From Chelydra serpentina (lineage: Eukaryota > Chordata > Testudines > Chelydridae), in assembly GCA_037349315.1 (NCBI GenBank), contig JBAIAC010000007.1, positions 6,510,001-6,574,000 of the forward strand: a stretch of DNA of 64,000 nt, read 5' to 3'. Positions 1-11,300 of this stretch are shown here, one piece after another (within the stretch, counting starts at the first letter, position 1; each line of letters begins with the position of its first letter). The notes under the pieces are model-generated. The model was not told the DNA's origin. It was given only the letters and a program-made list of their open reading frames with translations, and made no database searches. The translations under genes were made by a program, and so were the position numbers.

Positions 1-415
1 TATCTGAAGACTTATCAGGTCTCCCATCAGTCTTCTTTTCTCGCATCCAAACATGCCCAGTTGTGTTTTTTTAACTTTTCATCATAAATCAGGTGTTCTA
101 AACCTTATATCATTTTTGTTGCTCTCCTCTGGACTCTCTCCAGTGTATCCACATCTTTCCTAACGTGTAGCATCCAGGAGTGGACACAATACTCCTGCTG
201 AAACCTCACAATTGCCAAGTAGAGCGGAACAGTTAGCTCCCTACTCTTACATATGACATTCCTGGTAATTCACCCCAGAATGATTTTAGCCTTTTTCGCA
301 ACTGCCTCACGTTGTCTCCTATTCAGTGTGATCCACCCCAACCCCCAGATCCTTTTCAGCAGTACTGCCGCCTAGCCAGTTGTTCCCATTTTGCAATTGC
401 TGTCGTATCAGGCAA
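1..415 (-). mobile_element. CR1 LINE 3' fragment
   Basis: On the minus strand this resembles the 3' part of CR1 ORF2, with the typical segment seen on + as tgctctcctctggactctct and caccccagaatgatttt. It is old and diverged and runs off the left edge. The same segments recur at 31165-32185 and 58388-59187. Confidence 0.7.
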
Positions 416-1273
416 AGCTGTGAGTCGGCTACAGTAACTAGACTGAAGATGAACAGTGCTGCTGTGTAGTTCTGCAACATTTTTCAAAGGAACCTGAGTG
501 AATGCCAGTGGGAGCTGGATGCCAGACTCCTTTATTTTCCTTTAAAAATTCCAGCCCCAGTGTCTCTTCAGTATCTACTATTTGCAACAAATCTGGATCC
601 CTGCTAATCTTGTTACTGACACCTCCTGTGTTGTTTGGCCCTGGTAGGCACACTGTATTACACTGTGGGCTTCTTGATATGTGAATCCTGGAGACTATGG
701 ATGGAAACATTTTTCAAGGGCTATGGACTTTGCATTGTGATGCAACTAAGCAATTTATGCATACATCATAACTGCAGCTCTCATGTGCGTGCAGGCAGGA
801 GTGTATTTCTGGATACAAAATTATTATTGTTACAGTCACTTTGCCCAGTGCTATGCAAGACACATACAGACATGGTCCTTGCCATGAGAACTTGCAAGCT
901 GAAAAAGACAGATGAAGCAAGAATGCTTTGAAAGACCGTAGTGCAGTTCTTTAATAGCTGCTTTTCAAACCACAGTTGCTTGGCATTTTAAAGTCTCTTG
1001 CCTTTTTGACATCTCTCTTCAAATATCAAAATCTTTCTTCAAGCACTGATTGCCTCTATAAGTGGGTAGGTAGTTAGACTATCCTGAGAGGCAACACTTA
1101 ATTGCACGCTGCTCAGCAAATCACTTCACCTGAAAATTAGTGTGAATGGCAGAAGTAAAGATCTTAATTATTCAAAATGTTCAAGTCAATTAGTAAAGGG
1201 CCTGATTTGACACCCTTTGAAATCCTACATGTCTCACTGTTGTAGCTCTTGCTGCATAATGACATCGAAAGCT
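416..1273. other. Intronic/upstream sequence, no feature seen
   Basis: No exon, clear repeat or RNA gene could be recognised. The short reading frames here have no familiar protein motif. Confidence 0.5.
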
Positions 1274-1551
1274 CTAGGGCTTGTCTACACTTATTGGAGG
1301 ATCGCTGTGGCGATTGATGCATTGGTGGTTGATTTAGTGGGTCTAAGACCCACTAAATCGACTGCCAATTGCTCTCCCGTCTCCAGAGAAAAGTAAGAGG
1401 AGTTGCCAGGAAAGCATCTCCCGTCGACGTTGCATAGTGAGGACCCCGCGATAAGTCGATCTAAGCTACGTCGATTTGAGTTACACTATTCACTTAATTC
1501 AAATTGCGTAGCTTAGATCGACTTTTCCCTTTAGTGTAGACAAGGCCCTAG
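1274..1551. mobile_element. MITE with ctagggcttgtctacac-type inverted ends
   Basis: The left end CTAGGGCTTGTCTACAC and the right end GTGTAGACAAGGCCCTAG are imperfect inverted repeats. A perfect 14-bp-arm palindrome lies inside (1331-1359). It is a non-autonomous DNA transposon; related ends occur at 14268-14620, in the 3' UTR and elsewhere in the window. Confidence 0.7.
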
Positions 1552-1868
1552 TTAACTTCACATCCAGACTTCCATTATAATCCTGGTGTTTTCTCATCCT
1601 CAAAAACTTTATCTTTTTTTGAGCTGAAACTCCCCATGTTTGGGGTCAGCTCAGAGGCAATGTATTTTCTTCTGATCAGTTGCTGTTTAGTTACAGGAGT
1701 GTTGATAAGATCAGTCTCAGCTCCAGTAACTCAGAATGAATGAAAATCATCAGACTTCATATGTAGCCATGGGACAGTTGCTCAGTACCATAGCATTAGA
1801 GCCTTAGCAATACCATGGGTAGAGAGAGGCAAGTGGAAGAGCATGGGGAAAGACAGGCAAGCCCAGAT

Positions 1869-1884
1869 GGGGGGGGGGGGGGGG
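1869..1884. repeat. Poly(G) run of 16
   Basis: Sixteen consecutive G lie just beside the 3' end of an antisense SINE. A homopolymer this long may also be misassembled in length. Confidence 0.9.
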
Positions 1885-1887
1885 AAT

Positions 1888-2117
1888 AAAAAATAAATGG
1901 AGCTATGCCAATCTCCTAGAACTGGAAAGACCTTGAAAGGTCATCAAGTCCAGTCCCCTGCCTTCACTAGCAGGAACAAGTACTGTCCCCTGACAGATTT
2001 TTTGCCCCAGATCCCTAAATGGCCCCCTCAAGGATTGAACTCACAACCCTGGGTTTAGCAGGCCAATGCTCAAACCACTGAGCTATCCCTTCCCCCCACT
2101 GAGCTATCCCTTCCCCC
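1888..2117 (-). mobile_element. tRNA-derived turtle SINE (tortoise Pol III / CryI type)
   Basis: Read on minus, the head has the A-box-like gggatagctcagtggtttga and the B-box-like gagttcaatcc, followed by the family body and the tail ggaccttgaaaggtc-type. The 19-base head segment actgagctatcccttcccc is tandemly duplicated at 2079-2117. Confidence 0.85.
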
Positions 2118-2928
2118 AAAAGCTGGGGGGAAGCTGGAAAGGCAGGGAAACAGATGGGCTGGAGAAGCTGAAGAGAAACTTCGGGTGCAGTTTGGGAAGG
2201 TCTTTGTGCATGTGCTCAGAGAAGGGGTGGGGGGAGAGCTGGCTGGGCTGGGAGTAGCCGTGTGTAGGAGCTGAGGTTTTGTGATCAAAGCTTTTCAGCG
2301 CTTCGGGAGCTCTGCAGTGCCTTTGATCTCCTGGCAGTGCGGACACATCATTAAAGGGGCATGCCTGAAGAAAGGGGTGAACGTAGCTTTTTGCTTTTAT
2401 TGGCATCTCGAAGCCCTGAACTTGTCTTTCCCTCTTCGGCTTCACCTCTGCTCTGTTGTCCAGGCCATGAGGCAGGCCTCCCAGGCAGCTTTCACGAAGT
2501 GCAGCTAGCTACCCTATGGTACCGTAGGCAAAGACGTGTGTCAGAGACCGTTACGATCCGCGAGGGCCCGATTCTGCCACCCACACTCACCTAAAGTGCT
2601 AACTCCCCGTGCGAGTAGCACCACCGATCTAAGCGGCAGCTCTGAGTGAAATGTTTACCTGCTGGAAAGATGGCAGAGCTGGGCCTGCAGTGATTACAAT
2701 GGAGGAAGTGTCTGTTGAAGTAACAGCCTGTTCGGATGCCCCCAGCTGTCCAAGCAACTGCAATGGAGCAGTGCCACATGTGTGTGCTGGGTGTACAAAA
2801 TATTTGTTTCTCGTCACTGTAACAGCTCTAACAAGAGGCCTTTGATCAAAGAGAAGAGACACCGTATCTGCACATACCCTGCTTATTGGGCAGTCAGCAT
2901 CTTACCTGGTTACGCTGGCAGGTAGAGG
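2118..2928. other. No feature seen
   Basis: This is unique-looking sequence. No DAAM1 exon, strong repeat or RNA gene was recognised. Confidence 0.4.
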
Positions 2929-3000
2929 CAGCTGCGGTTAGTCCATCCTGTAAAAATAGCCAATGGCTAAGGGTGACACTCACTCCCATCTCCACCAGAG
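2929..3000. repeat. Dispersed repeat, copy A
   Basis: The segment starting cagctgcggttagtccatcc and ending catctccaccagag is closely matched at 8450-8508 in the same orientation, with a gap of about 15 bases. The family is not recognised. Confidence 0.6.
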
Positions 3001-5670
3001 TCTGTGCAATCAGGCTTGTGTGGGGAGCTCAGCAGGGAGCACAGCCCCCCCTCCCCAACCCCCTGCAGGGCTGTCTTGTGACCCCTCCATGGTCCCTGCA
3101 TAGTCACAGGGGGCTGAGCCCACTGGATCATTGTGAGTGTGGAGCCTCCTCTAAAACGACCTACCACCATGTGCAGTGTCCTCTTGCGCTCCCCTGCCCT
3201 TCTGTGCAGGGACAGTGGAGGACTGATGTGATTCTTATGCAGGCTCTCTGGGCATCTGGGTTAATGTTCTCCTAAATGCTTAAAGAATGACAGTACTCCT
3301 AATCCAGCCCAGGCAGCATGGTGCATATCAATCCGCGGCGGAAATGGAAATCACCCGGGGTGCTTTGTTGCAAGATTGGATTGGATTGGATTTTTAGTTC
3401 TGCCTCTTGGACAGCTGCTGTCTCCCAAGGACCGACCTGCTGACTGGACCCTAAACCTTCATTTAGTTTCTTCTAGCCCTGACGGTTGCAGAGCAAACAT
3501 TCCAAATGTGACTCAGCCCTGGGTGGTCTGTATGAGTTTGTCGATAGGCAGCCTGAAACAATAGGTCTGAGCTGCACAAACTGCTCCATTCATCTCTATG
3601 GTGTGTTGACTCTGGAACCGAATGGTAACCCAGAGGACGGCATGCCCTGCTTTGCCGCTGGTCATTCAGCTAACCTGTTGTTCCATTGCTGTTGGATACA
3701 ATGGAGCGGATGCTGCTGTCAAGGCTTGTTGCGGTGGAGAAGTGAGAGGTCGAGTTAACTACGCACGCGCTCACGCGGGGAAGAGGGGAAAAGCTGTAAC
3801 CCTTATGGGCTGGTAAAAGTCTCCACTGCTTCCCTGAAGCTCCAGCTGTGCCCTTCCCTGTTGTCTAACATTCTGGCTTCTGCTTGGCACTTCTGTAGCA
3901 CAGCTATGCACTGTCAGTTCGAACACCTGTGGCCCGCTGAAATGGTACAATGCACTGGCTCTATTCATCTTCCCCAAAGTCTGGATCTTGGCATTTTCCC
4001 CCCCCCCTAAGTGAACCTGCTGCAGAATTCAGCATTGGCTCATCACATCAGAACTAGAAGCCTGTCCCGGGACTAGAACTTGTGGCGGAGCGCACGGGGC
4101 CTTGAGTTGTAGCAGTATCGACTGACTATGTAACATACAAACACACTGCTGCATCAGCATTTCCTCCTCTCTAGCTTCATGAGCGTCCTCAGAAATGTTG
4201 GAAAACAAGTCTTCATAACTGCTCAGTGTTGGCCCAACTCTGCTTCTGTTGTAATCATGGGAGTTTGCCCATTGACTCGAGTGGGAACAGGGCAACAGCT
4301 GAGTACTCCTACCTAGATCAGAGAGAGACCCCTCTCTGGATGGGCTTTCTTTATTTGATCACCTTAAATCTGCATGAAGGTGGTATCTAAGGTGTCCCTC
4401 TTGCTGGGTCTGAGGGAGTCTTTGAGCCCTGTTTTGTGACAGCCTGGCTGACCAGTGGGAGGTTTCAGAGCTACTCAGAGTAGGCTAGGGCTGCTCTCAT
4501 CAATATGTGACCCTTTTCCCCCTTTCCTTGTGTAAATGAGAATTCTGCAAGCCACCGTCTCCTCTGGGTGAAAAGCCCCTTCTCCCTTTGCTGAAAGGAA
4601 CAAATACAGGCATTTGCCTACCTGCTGCCCTGCCAGTCAGAGATGCTCTAGTCCTTTTGCCTGTGTGTTTGCAATTTTCCCATGGTTTAGTGAGCCTAGT
4701 GTGGATAAACCACATCTTGGTGTTCCTCAGATGTGGGCACTGGGTTATGCGGTCATAAATGCTTCAACTATTCACTGTCCCGGTGCATATAAAACACTTC
4801 AGCTGTGCTGGAGGAGATTAAATGTACCCCACTGGATTTCAGTTGAATTTTACAGTGGATTGCTCTCATGGAGCGGTGACATCATCTGTCAGACATTTCT
4901 GCAGGGCAGCTTCCTCCCTTGTAACACGGCGGTGACAGCTGTCCAATTGCATCACCAACCAGCAGGCAGCTTGAGCGGAAGCAATAACCATTAAAAAAAC
5001 CCAACCCCAACCTCCTCGGGTTTTTTTTTTGTTCACCTTTGCTTGGAGTCTCACTCCATTTCCCTCTGTTTTGGAACAAAATCCAGAGGTCCAATGAGGG
5101 GACAAGCCAATGAGTAATGTGCTGGATCAAGCTGATGCCTTTGTGGGCATCCCTAATGTATAAATCCCATAATACTCACTGTTAACAGTAACATGTGCAA
5201 GAGAGAGAGAGGCTAAATTTAACACACGTGTTTAAAACCCATTTTGTGCTTTTTTATATGCAGGCTCAGGCCTGTTATGTTCAAACTCGCATACTCCTTC
5301 CTGGTGTTACCCACTCATGATTTTTATCGTGAGTCTTATGATATTTAGTTTCTGCATTAATGCCCCAGCTCCTGACCTTCTGTGACTTTTATGTGACCAG
5401 CTCAGCTTTGATTTTAAAAAGTAAATGTCTGGCCTTCCTGCTTGAGAAGAAAAGCTTGAAAACGGGAACGCTACAGGCTGAAAAACCAGATTGCAGGGAG
5501 GGTAGGGGACATCCATTGTTTGATTTTAAAAAACAAACAAAAAAAAAACCTCACGATTTTGGAGGCCTGACTCATCATATTCTTGGCTGGGTTTTGTAGC
5601 ACTGCGGACACCCACGTTCCTGTCCCCCAGTAAAGCAGAAGGACTTACTATTTTACAGAGAAAGATAAAG
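3001..5670. other. No feature seen
   Basis: No exon, RNA gene or clear repeat was recognised. Short C-runs occur near 3998, and a short A/T-rich stretch at 4990-5030 contains an A run followed by a T run. Confidence 0.4.
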
Positions 5671-5760
5671 GAGGGGAGCGTTTTCTAGTGGTTAGAGCAT
5701 AGGACCGGGAGTCAGGAGATTTGGCTTCTCTTTCTGGCTGTGGCCAATGTGCAAGTAATT
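5671..5760 (+). mobile_element. MIR/CORE-like SINE fragment
   Basis: The segment has tRNA-like wording (tagtggttagagcataggac, then gggagtcaggagatttggct) typical of amniote CORE-SINE heads. It is partial and diverged. Confidence 0.45.
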
Positions 5761-5852
5761 TGGGCCCAAATCCTCAAAAGTATTTAGGCCCCGAGCTCCC
5801 GTTGAAACCAGTGTGAGTTGGGTGCCTGAATGCCTGAGGATCAGGGTCCTAG
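5761..5852. mobile_element. MITE with gggcccaaatcctcaaa-type ends
   Basis: The ends gggcccaaatcctcaaaa and tgaggatcagggtcct form imperfect inverted repeats. It is the same small family as the better copy at 33844-33931. Confidence 0.6.
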
Positions 5853-6837
5853 CCCCTCTCTACTTCAGTTTACGTAGCTATTAAATGGGGGTGATCTCCC
5901 CCCCCCCCCCCGAAGTGAGAGGCTTGAATATCTGGGAAGTGGTAAGGCAGCTAGATGGCTGGGGTCTGGCCAGCCAGGCTGGGAAGTCCGGACTAGCTTC
6001 CCAGTCAGGGTTCCTTGCCTCAGTGGGACCAGAGGATCTGGGGCAGACAGAAAAATAGTAGCTGTTGAGTGGTTTATATGGAGTGAGTTTGATAATCTCA
6101 GCCCAGTTCCCGGTGGACCGGCATTCGCGTGCCCCGAGCCCCACCATGATGTACACTGATTGATTGGCCCCCTTGTTGGCAACCTCAGCAGAGGCCAGGG
6201 CTTGAACCGGCGGCTGAGACTGAGCTACTCACTCGCCTGTGCTGATATAAGTGGCCTGTCCAAGTCCAGATTTGAGGCTCCCTGACGGAGCCGGTGGGGG
6301 GAGGCCTCTAGCTGTGCCTGCCCCCGTAGCGAAGACCATCCCAAGGTTATCAGTCCAGCAATTTTCACAACCGCTAAACTTCACACAAGCAAAATTAAAG
6401 CTAAATCGTGTAAACATGTATGCAACCGGTGTATAGACCTATACACAGCATATCGTTAATCCAAGGCGGGCTATTGGCGACTGGCGGATTATTTCCATCA
6501 GTATATAGTAGGGCTTCTCTTCTTTTTTGGACCCACCCCTGAAATTAAGGGTGTGTCGGTTCCAGATATTTAAGGGAATTCCACTCGGTCACAAACTCTG
6601 CTACAGAGTCCTGTGGTCCATTCAGACCTGCTGACAGGGCAGTGTGGAGTGATGGCCTTTATACACAGCCATCGGGTTTACCCTGTAAAGGACTGGTTTG
6701 AATTTTTAATCTAGAGACAGCTGTGTTATAAACGGAGCCCATCGAGTATACAGCATAGCATCCACCCCTTATCTCATGATCAAGGAACTGCAGCTGATGC
6801 TCCAGTGGTGAAATGAATTGGCCTTTACCCACGAGCA
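5853..6837. other. No gene seen; poly(C) run near 5899
   Basis: A run of C (about 5898-5912) is the only simple feature. The remainder is not recognised. Confidence 0.4.
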
Positions 6838-6950
6838 GGAGAGGCAGAGCACTCCAATGGGAAGGGAACGGGACTCTTCAGATCTGGGTCCAATTCCCGG
6901 TTCTGCCTCTAGCCTGCTGTGTGGCACTTCCCTTCTCTGGCCCTCTGCTG
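6838..6950 (+). mobile_element. MIR-like SINE fragment
   Basis: The MIR-style core ggttctgcctctagcctgct and tgtgtggcacttccct, preceded by a degenerate B-box-like aattcccggttct, indicates an old MIR-related element. Confidence 0.45.
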
Positions 6951-6976
6951 CCATTCCCCTCTCTAGTCTGGTCCCT

Positions 6977-7288
6977 TCAGGGTACATCTGGACTTCATGC
7001 TGGAGGGATCATTCCCAGCGGGAGAAGACATAACCTGCGCTAGTTCGGATCAAGCTAGCGTGCTAACGATAGACGTGTCGCTGCAGTGGTGTGAGCGGCA
7101 GGAGGGGTGAGCCGGCCAAGTACAGGCCTAGCAACTTAAGATCCTACTCAGGGCGGCTAGCCCCCCCTGCGGCTTGCACTGCCGTGGCTACGCTTCTATT
7201 TTCAGCGTGCTCATTCAATCAGAGCTGGCGCAGGTATGTCTCCTCAAGCTGGAAATTGCACTTCCAGCTCCAAGTGCAGACCTTAGAT
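6977..7288. mobile_element. DNA-transposon MITE (agggtacatct / gtgcagacctta ends)
   Basis: The left end agggtacatctgga and the right end caagtgcagaccttag are weak inverted repeats. The interior ctagttcggatcaagctagc is typical of a turtle MITE family. It adjoins an antisense CR1 fragment. Confidence 0.5.
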
Positions 7289-7289
7289 T

Positions 7290-7490
7290 AGACGTAGGGT
7301 CTGTAAGGTCAGCAGGGACCATCACGATCATCTAGTCTGACCTGCACATTGCAGGCCACAGAACTTCACCCACCCCCTCCTGTAATAGACCCCTAACCTC
7401 TGGCTGAGTTACTGAAGTCCTCAAATCATGATTTAAAGACTTCCAGTTACAGAGAATCCACCATTTGCACTGTTTAAACCTACAAGTGAC
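7290..7490 (-). mobile_element. CR1 LINE 3' fragment
   Basis: On + it reads as ggaccatcacgatcatctag and cagagaatccaccatttgca, the reverse of the CR1 3' tail region. It is old and truncated. Confidence 0.65.
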
Positions 7491-7602
7491 CCGTGCCTCA
7501 GAGTGTAGCCTCTTTATAGCAAGGGCAGATTCTTAAATGTGCATTGTACAAAGGGACTGTGATCTCAGTTTGGGGCTTCAAGGTGCTACCATAATGCAAA
7601 TT

Positions 7603-7805
7603 AGGGGGGAGGGATAGCTCAGTGGTTTGAGCATTGGCCTGCTAAACCCAGGGGTGTGAGTTCAATCCTTGAGGGGGCCATTTAGGGATCGGGGGCAAAA
7701 ATCTGTCAGGGGACAGTACTTGGTCCTGCTAGTGAAGGCAGGGGGCTGGCCTCAATGACCTTTCAAGTTCTATGAGATAGGCATATCTCCATATATAATA
7801 ATAAA
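7603..7805 (+). mobile_element. Full-length tRNA-derived turtle SINE
   Basis: This is the clearest forward copy. It has an A box TAGCTCAGTGG at 7615-7625, a B box GAGTTCAATCC at 7658-7668, the body with ctgtcaggggacagtacttg and the tail aagttctatgagatagg. Pol III transcripts of such heads are reverse transcribed by CR1. It marks the host as a turtle. Confidence 0.9.
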
Positions 7806-7917
7806 GGAACTAGTTTTAGATACAAGATTCACCGCCCGTTATGTTAAATTGCCGAGTTTGGAATGAAGTGTTTCCTGGCTACTAAATAGCCAGAAAATCT
7901 GAGCTCTTTGGTTTAAG

Positions 7918-8037
7918 TGTAGTAGCCGTGTTAGTCTGTGTCAGCAAAACGAAAATAAGAAAGAAAAACTTGTAGCACCTTAGAGACTAACAAATTTATT
8001 TCAGCATAAGCTTTCGTGGGTTAATACCCACTTCTTT
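7918..8037 (-). mobile_element. Probable Penelope-like terminal repeat
   Basis: It contains tagccgtgttagtctg, gcaccttagagactaacaa and agctttcgtgggttaatacc. Read on minus, a hairpin of 6-bp GTGGGT/ACCCAC arms is followed by GAAAGCTTATGC, a hammerhead-like arrangement. The 5' core is degenerate (CAAAAGA instead of CTGANGA). Family assignment is from memory. Confidence 0.55.
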
Positions 8038-8304
8038 TGTTCTGTCTGTAGAGCACCTGGTGCAATGGGGTCCTGGTCTGTGACTGGGACTCTTATTCCT
8101 AATACAGTACAAATAACTATTTCCTCCTAGACTATTACTGTGCACACAGTGTGATGATTACTAGGTACATCTGCTCAGTGACCTGTTTGATAGAAGTTGC
8201 ATAGTACAGCGAATGTCCGTTTTCCCCCTAACTGTAATTATGTATTTACTCTGCTGACAGAGAGCCGAACCCTGTTGTATAAATCTGCCTTTCTCCATTT
8301 ACAG

Positions 8305-8399
8305 AGAAAATCGCTGATCGCTTTGGAAAAAGAAGACGAGGAGGAGAGAAATAAAACAATAGAGAGTTTGAAGACGGCACTGAGGACAAAACCAATGAG
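8305..8399 (+). CDS. DAAM1: DAAM1 window exon 1 (GBD/FH3 start)
   Basis: The exon encodes [15 protein letters not shown] and continues to ALRTKPMR, within the N-terminal Rho-binding/FH3 region. The acceptor follows a pyrimidine tract ending in ttacag and the exon opens in phase 0. It ends after two bases of the last Arg codon; the first base of the next exon (10005) completes it. The intron therefore begins with GC instead of GT (exon AG, then gcaatt). The acidic helix EKEDEEER is typical of DAAM1. Confidence 0.93.
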
Positions 8400-11300
8400 G
8401 CAATTATTTTCTCTTTCCTAGCTTTGGTGCCGTTGTTTTCCAACACAGACAGCTGCAGTTAGTCCATCCAGTAAGGGTGGTGCTCACTCCCATCTCCACC
8501 ACAGTCCGACACAGGAATCTTAAAATAGAAATAACTGTTTGTATTATTGATAGAGGAGAGGCATAGTCAGTGCTGAACATGAGTCTTGGAGCTGTGGACT
8601 CCTGAACTGTGGTCGCAGCTCAGACCTTAGCTACTTTGTGGGACTACCAGCCTTCCTTCAGTCTCCTCATCTGTAAGATGGGGCATGATGATCTCTACTA
8701 GGACTGTGTGGGACCCAGAATTTCCATTTTGTAGGAAATCCTGTGCTTTTGAAATTTTCTTTCACTCCAGATTGGTGTGGAACTCTGAACATTCAACTTT
8801 CCCTTGAAAACTTGGGGGAGAAAAATTGGTTTGGGTCAATCAAAACCTTTTGTTTGGGTTTTGACTCATTTTATATTTTGCTAAAATATAGCAAAAACCC
8901 TGAAAGTTATTTTGAAAAAATAATGGAAATGCTTCATATTGATTTTTTTTTTTCTTTCTAAACGAAATTTTGCTGAAATCAACCCGGGCCCGCTAACCCT
9001 TTAGATGTAATTGAATCAGTATTTTCTGGCAGAAGACTGATTTTCGTTGGAAAGTTTTCAACCAACTTCAATATCTACTTGATGGGGTGTCCCTCTGAGT
9101 GTGAAAAGTGCTACAAATGTGTGTGGCTCCATAAAGTATTTCCGCTTCACAGTTAAACAATAGGTTGTGAAACAAACAGTGCTGGATGCATCACCAAAGG
9201 GGACTAAGGTATTAGGCATCCAACTCCCACTGAAATCCAAGGGGATTTAAGTACTTCATTTCCTTAGGTGCCTTTGAAAAAATCACAGCATCAGATTTTG
9301 GGCAAAACTTTTCAAAGGTGCCCAAGTGATTTAGGATCCTAAATCCCCCATTGAAAGTCAGTGGGATGTAGGGGCTTTAAAAATGTTTTCCCTTTGGGGC
9401 TGCTCTTTCTTCCACTGAAATGAGTGTTAGTTTTGCCACCGGCTTCAGCTGGAGAGGGAGGCGGCCTGGGAGTATCAAATGACCTTCTCCTGAGGGCTTG
9501 CGGAGCTGGTGTGAGGCAAGCTGGGATAGAAATCTGCAGCACACTAGTGTGCCACGCGCTAACTGGCTGTGCGGACCCTGCTACCGCAGGCTGAACATTC
9601 CCTGGGGCGCTTTGATCTGCTCCACTTTGAAACTGGAGTGGATCAAAGCGCACACGGGCACTTTTAGTGGACTATAGCAGGATTCAAAGGCCAATTAGCG
9701 GACGGCAAATGAGTGTGTGTTGTAGATTTACGCCCCCCAGCTTGCCAGGGGCTAATTTGCCATCTAGACAAGCCCTCAGATTGCGATTAACCCTTTTACT
9801 GCTGGGCATCTGCCACATCTGCTGTTGTCTGTTACCATACACTGGAATCAACAGCATGCTCTTCGTGTGCGCATCCACTCAGCCGGTGCCTTCTGCCAGG
9901 AGAGGAGAATGCACCTGCCATACATGGCATCAGCTGAGTGAGTTAACAAATGCAATAGTCTAATGTGTAGATCATTGGTTTTAACGTGCTCTTCTTCATG
10001 ACAGGTTTGTAACCAGATTTATCGACTTGGATGGCTTGACGTGTATTCTGAACTTTCTGAAAAGCATGGACTATGAGACCTCGGAGTCTCGAATACATAC
10101 CTCTCTCATTGGGTGTATAAAAGCACTAATGAACAACTCTCAAGGACGGGCTCATGTCCTGGCCCATCCGGAGAGTATTAATGTAATTGCTCAGAGTCTG
10201 AGCACCGAGAACATAAAGACAAAGGTGGCAGTGCTGGAAATCATGGGCGCTGTGTGCCTGGTTCCTGGGGGTCACAAAAAGGTATTGGAGGCCATGCTGC
10301 ACTACCAGAAATACGCCAGCGAAAGGACTCGCTTTCAGGTACGTGGTCTTCGTTTTCTCCTCATGCTTCATAAACTCCTATACTCAGGTTTACGCAGCGG
10401 TTGAGAGGGGAAGATTCTCTGCCCTGCCCTGCTCTGTTCTCTTTATGCTACCTGACTGGAAACCAGATACAAGCCCATAGCTGCTCAGAGACCCCTCCTG
10501 CACTTCCTTCTCAGGAGGCACATGGAGAGTGGGCGAGGCCAGGCCACAATGCAATCTGGCAGTCTCCAGCCAGGGGATAGCCCTTTGGGGACCATCCGCC
10601 AGATAGTGCAGGTTAGAGTAGCCCCTGAGCTGCTTTGGTCTGAGCCAGGGCTGAGCAGAAAACCAGGGAATTGGAACTGGGGCTCTCCCCTGCATCTCCT
10701 TGTTTTACCTGGCAGAGGCTGGCTGTAGTCTTCGAGCCTGAAAATCCCCTCTGTCCTGCAAGCTGAATTCCATTGAATAACAGAGTTACTGGCTTTTAAG
10801 GAAATAAACAAACTTGCTTTTGCAGAGCAACTGGAATCTTAAAGCTCAGGGCTGTAACACCCGGAAAAGATGTGATGTAACCATTTGACATCAGCAGTAT
10901 ATGTCAAGTCAGGGAATGTTAAGCAGCACTATTCAGCTGTAGAAGTGTGTCTCTAGCCATTTAAACCCCGTAAATGGGTTACCATTATCAGAAGTGTGTG
11001 GGGCTCATCCGGTTTCTGGGAGCCCACAAACGAGTCATTCAAATCTTCATTGTTTGTTGTTTCTGTGGCGCATTTTTTCACCCTGTGGCATATCTGTTGT
11101 CTGTTTGGCAGACGCTGATTAATGACTTGGATAAAAGCACGGGAAGGTATCGAGACGAAGTGAATCTAAAGACAGCCATCATGTCCTTCATTAACGCGGT
11201 CCTGAGCCAAGGGGCTGGAGTGGTAAGTTGTGTGTGGCTCGTTGGGGGGCTCTTTTAAACAGAGTTTTAGTAGAGCCCACCCTGCAATGCTCACCCTTTA

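Noticed and set aside
7603..7680. Possible tRNA gene
   Set aside because: The A and B boxes are present, but this is the head of a repeated SINE with family tail. It lacks a convincing acceptor stem and has many copies in the window.
1..8304. Search for the DAAM1 start codon and first exons
   Set aside because: No segment encoding the expected N-terminal residues was recognised, so the 5' exons are taken to be upstream of the window.
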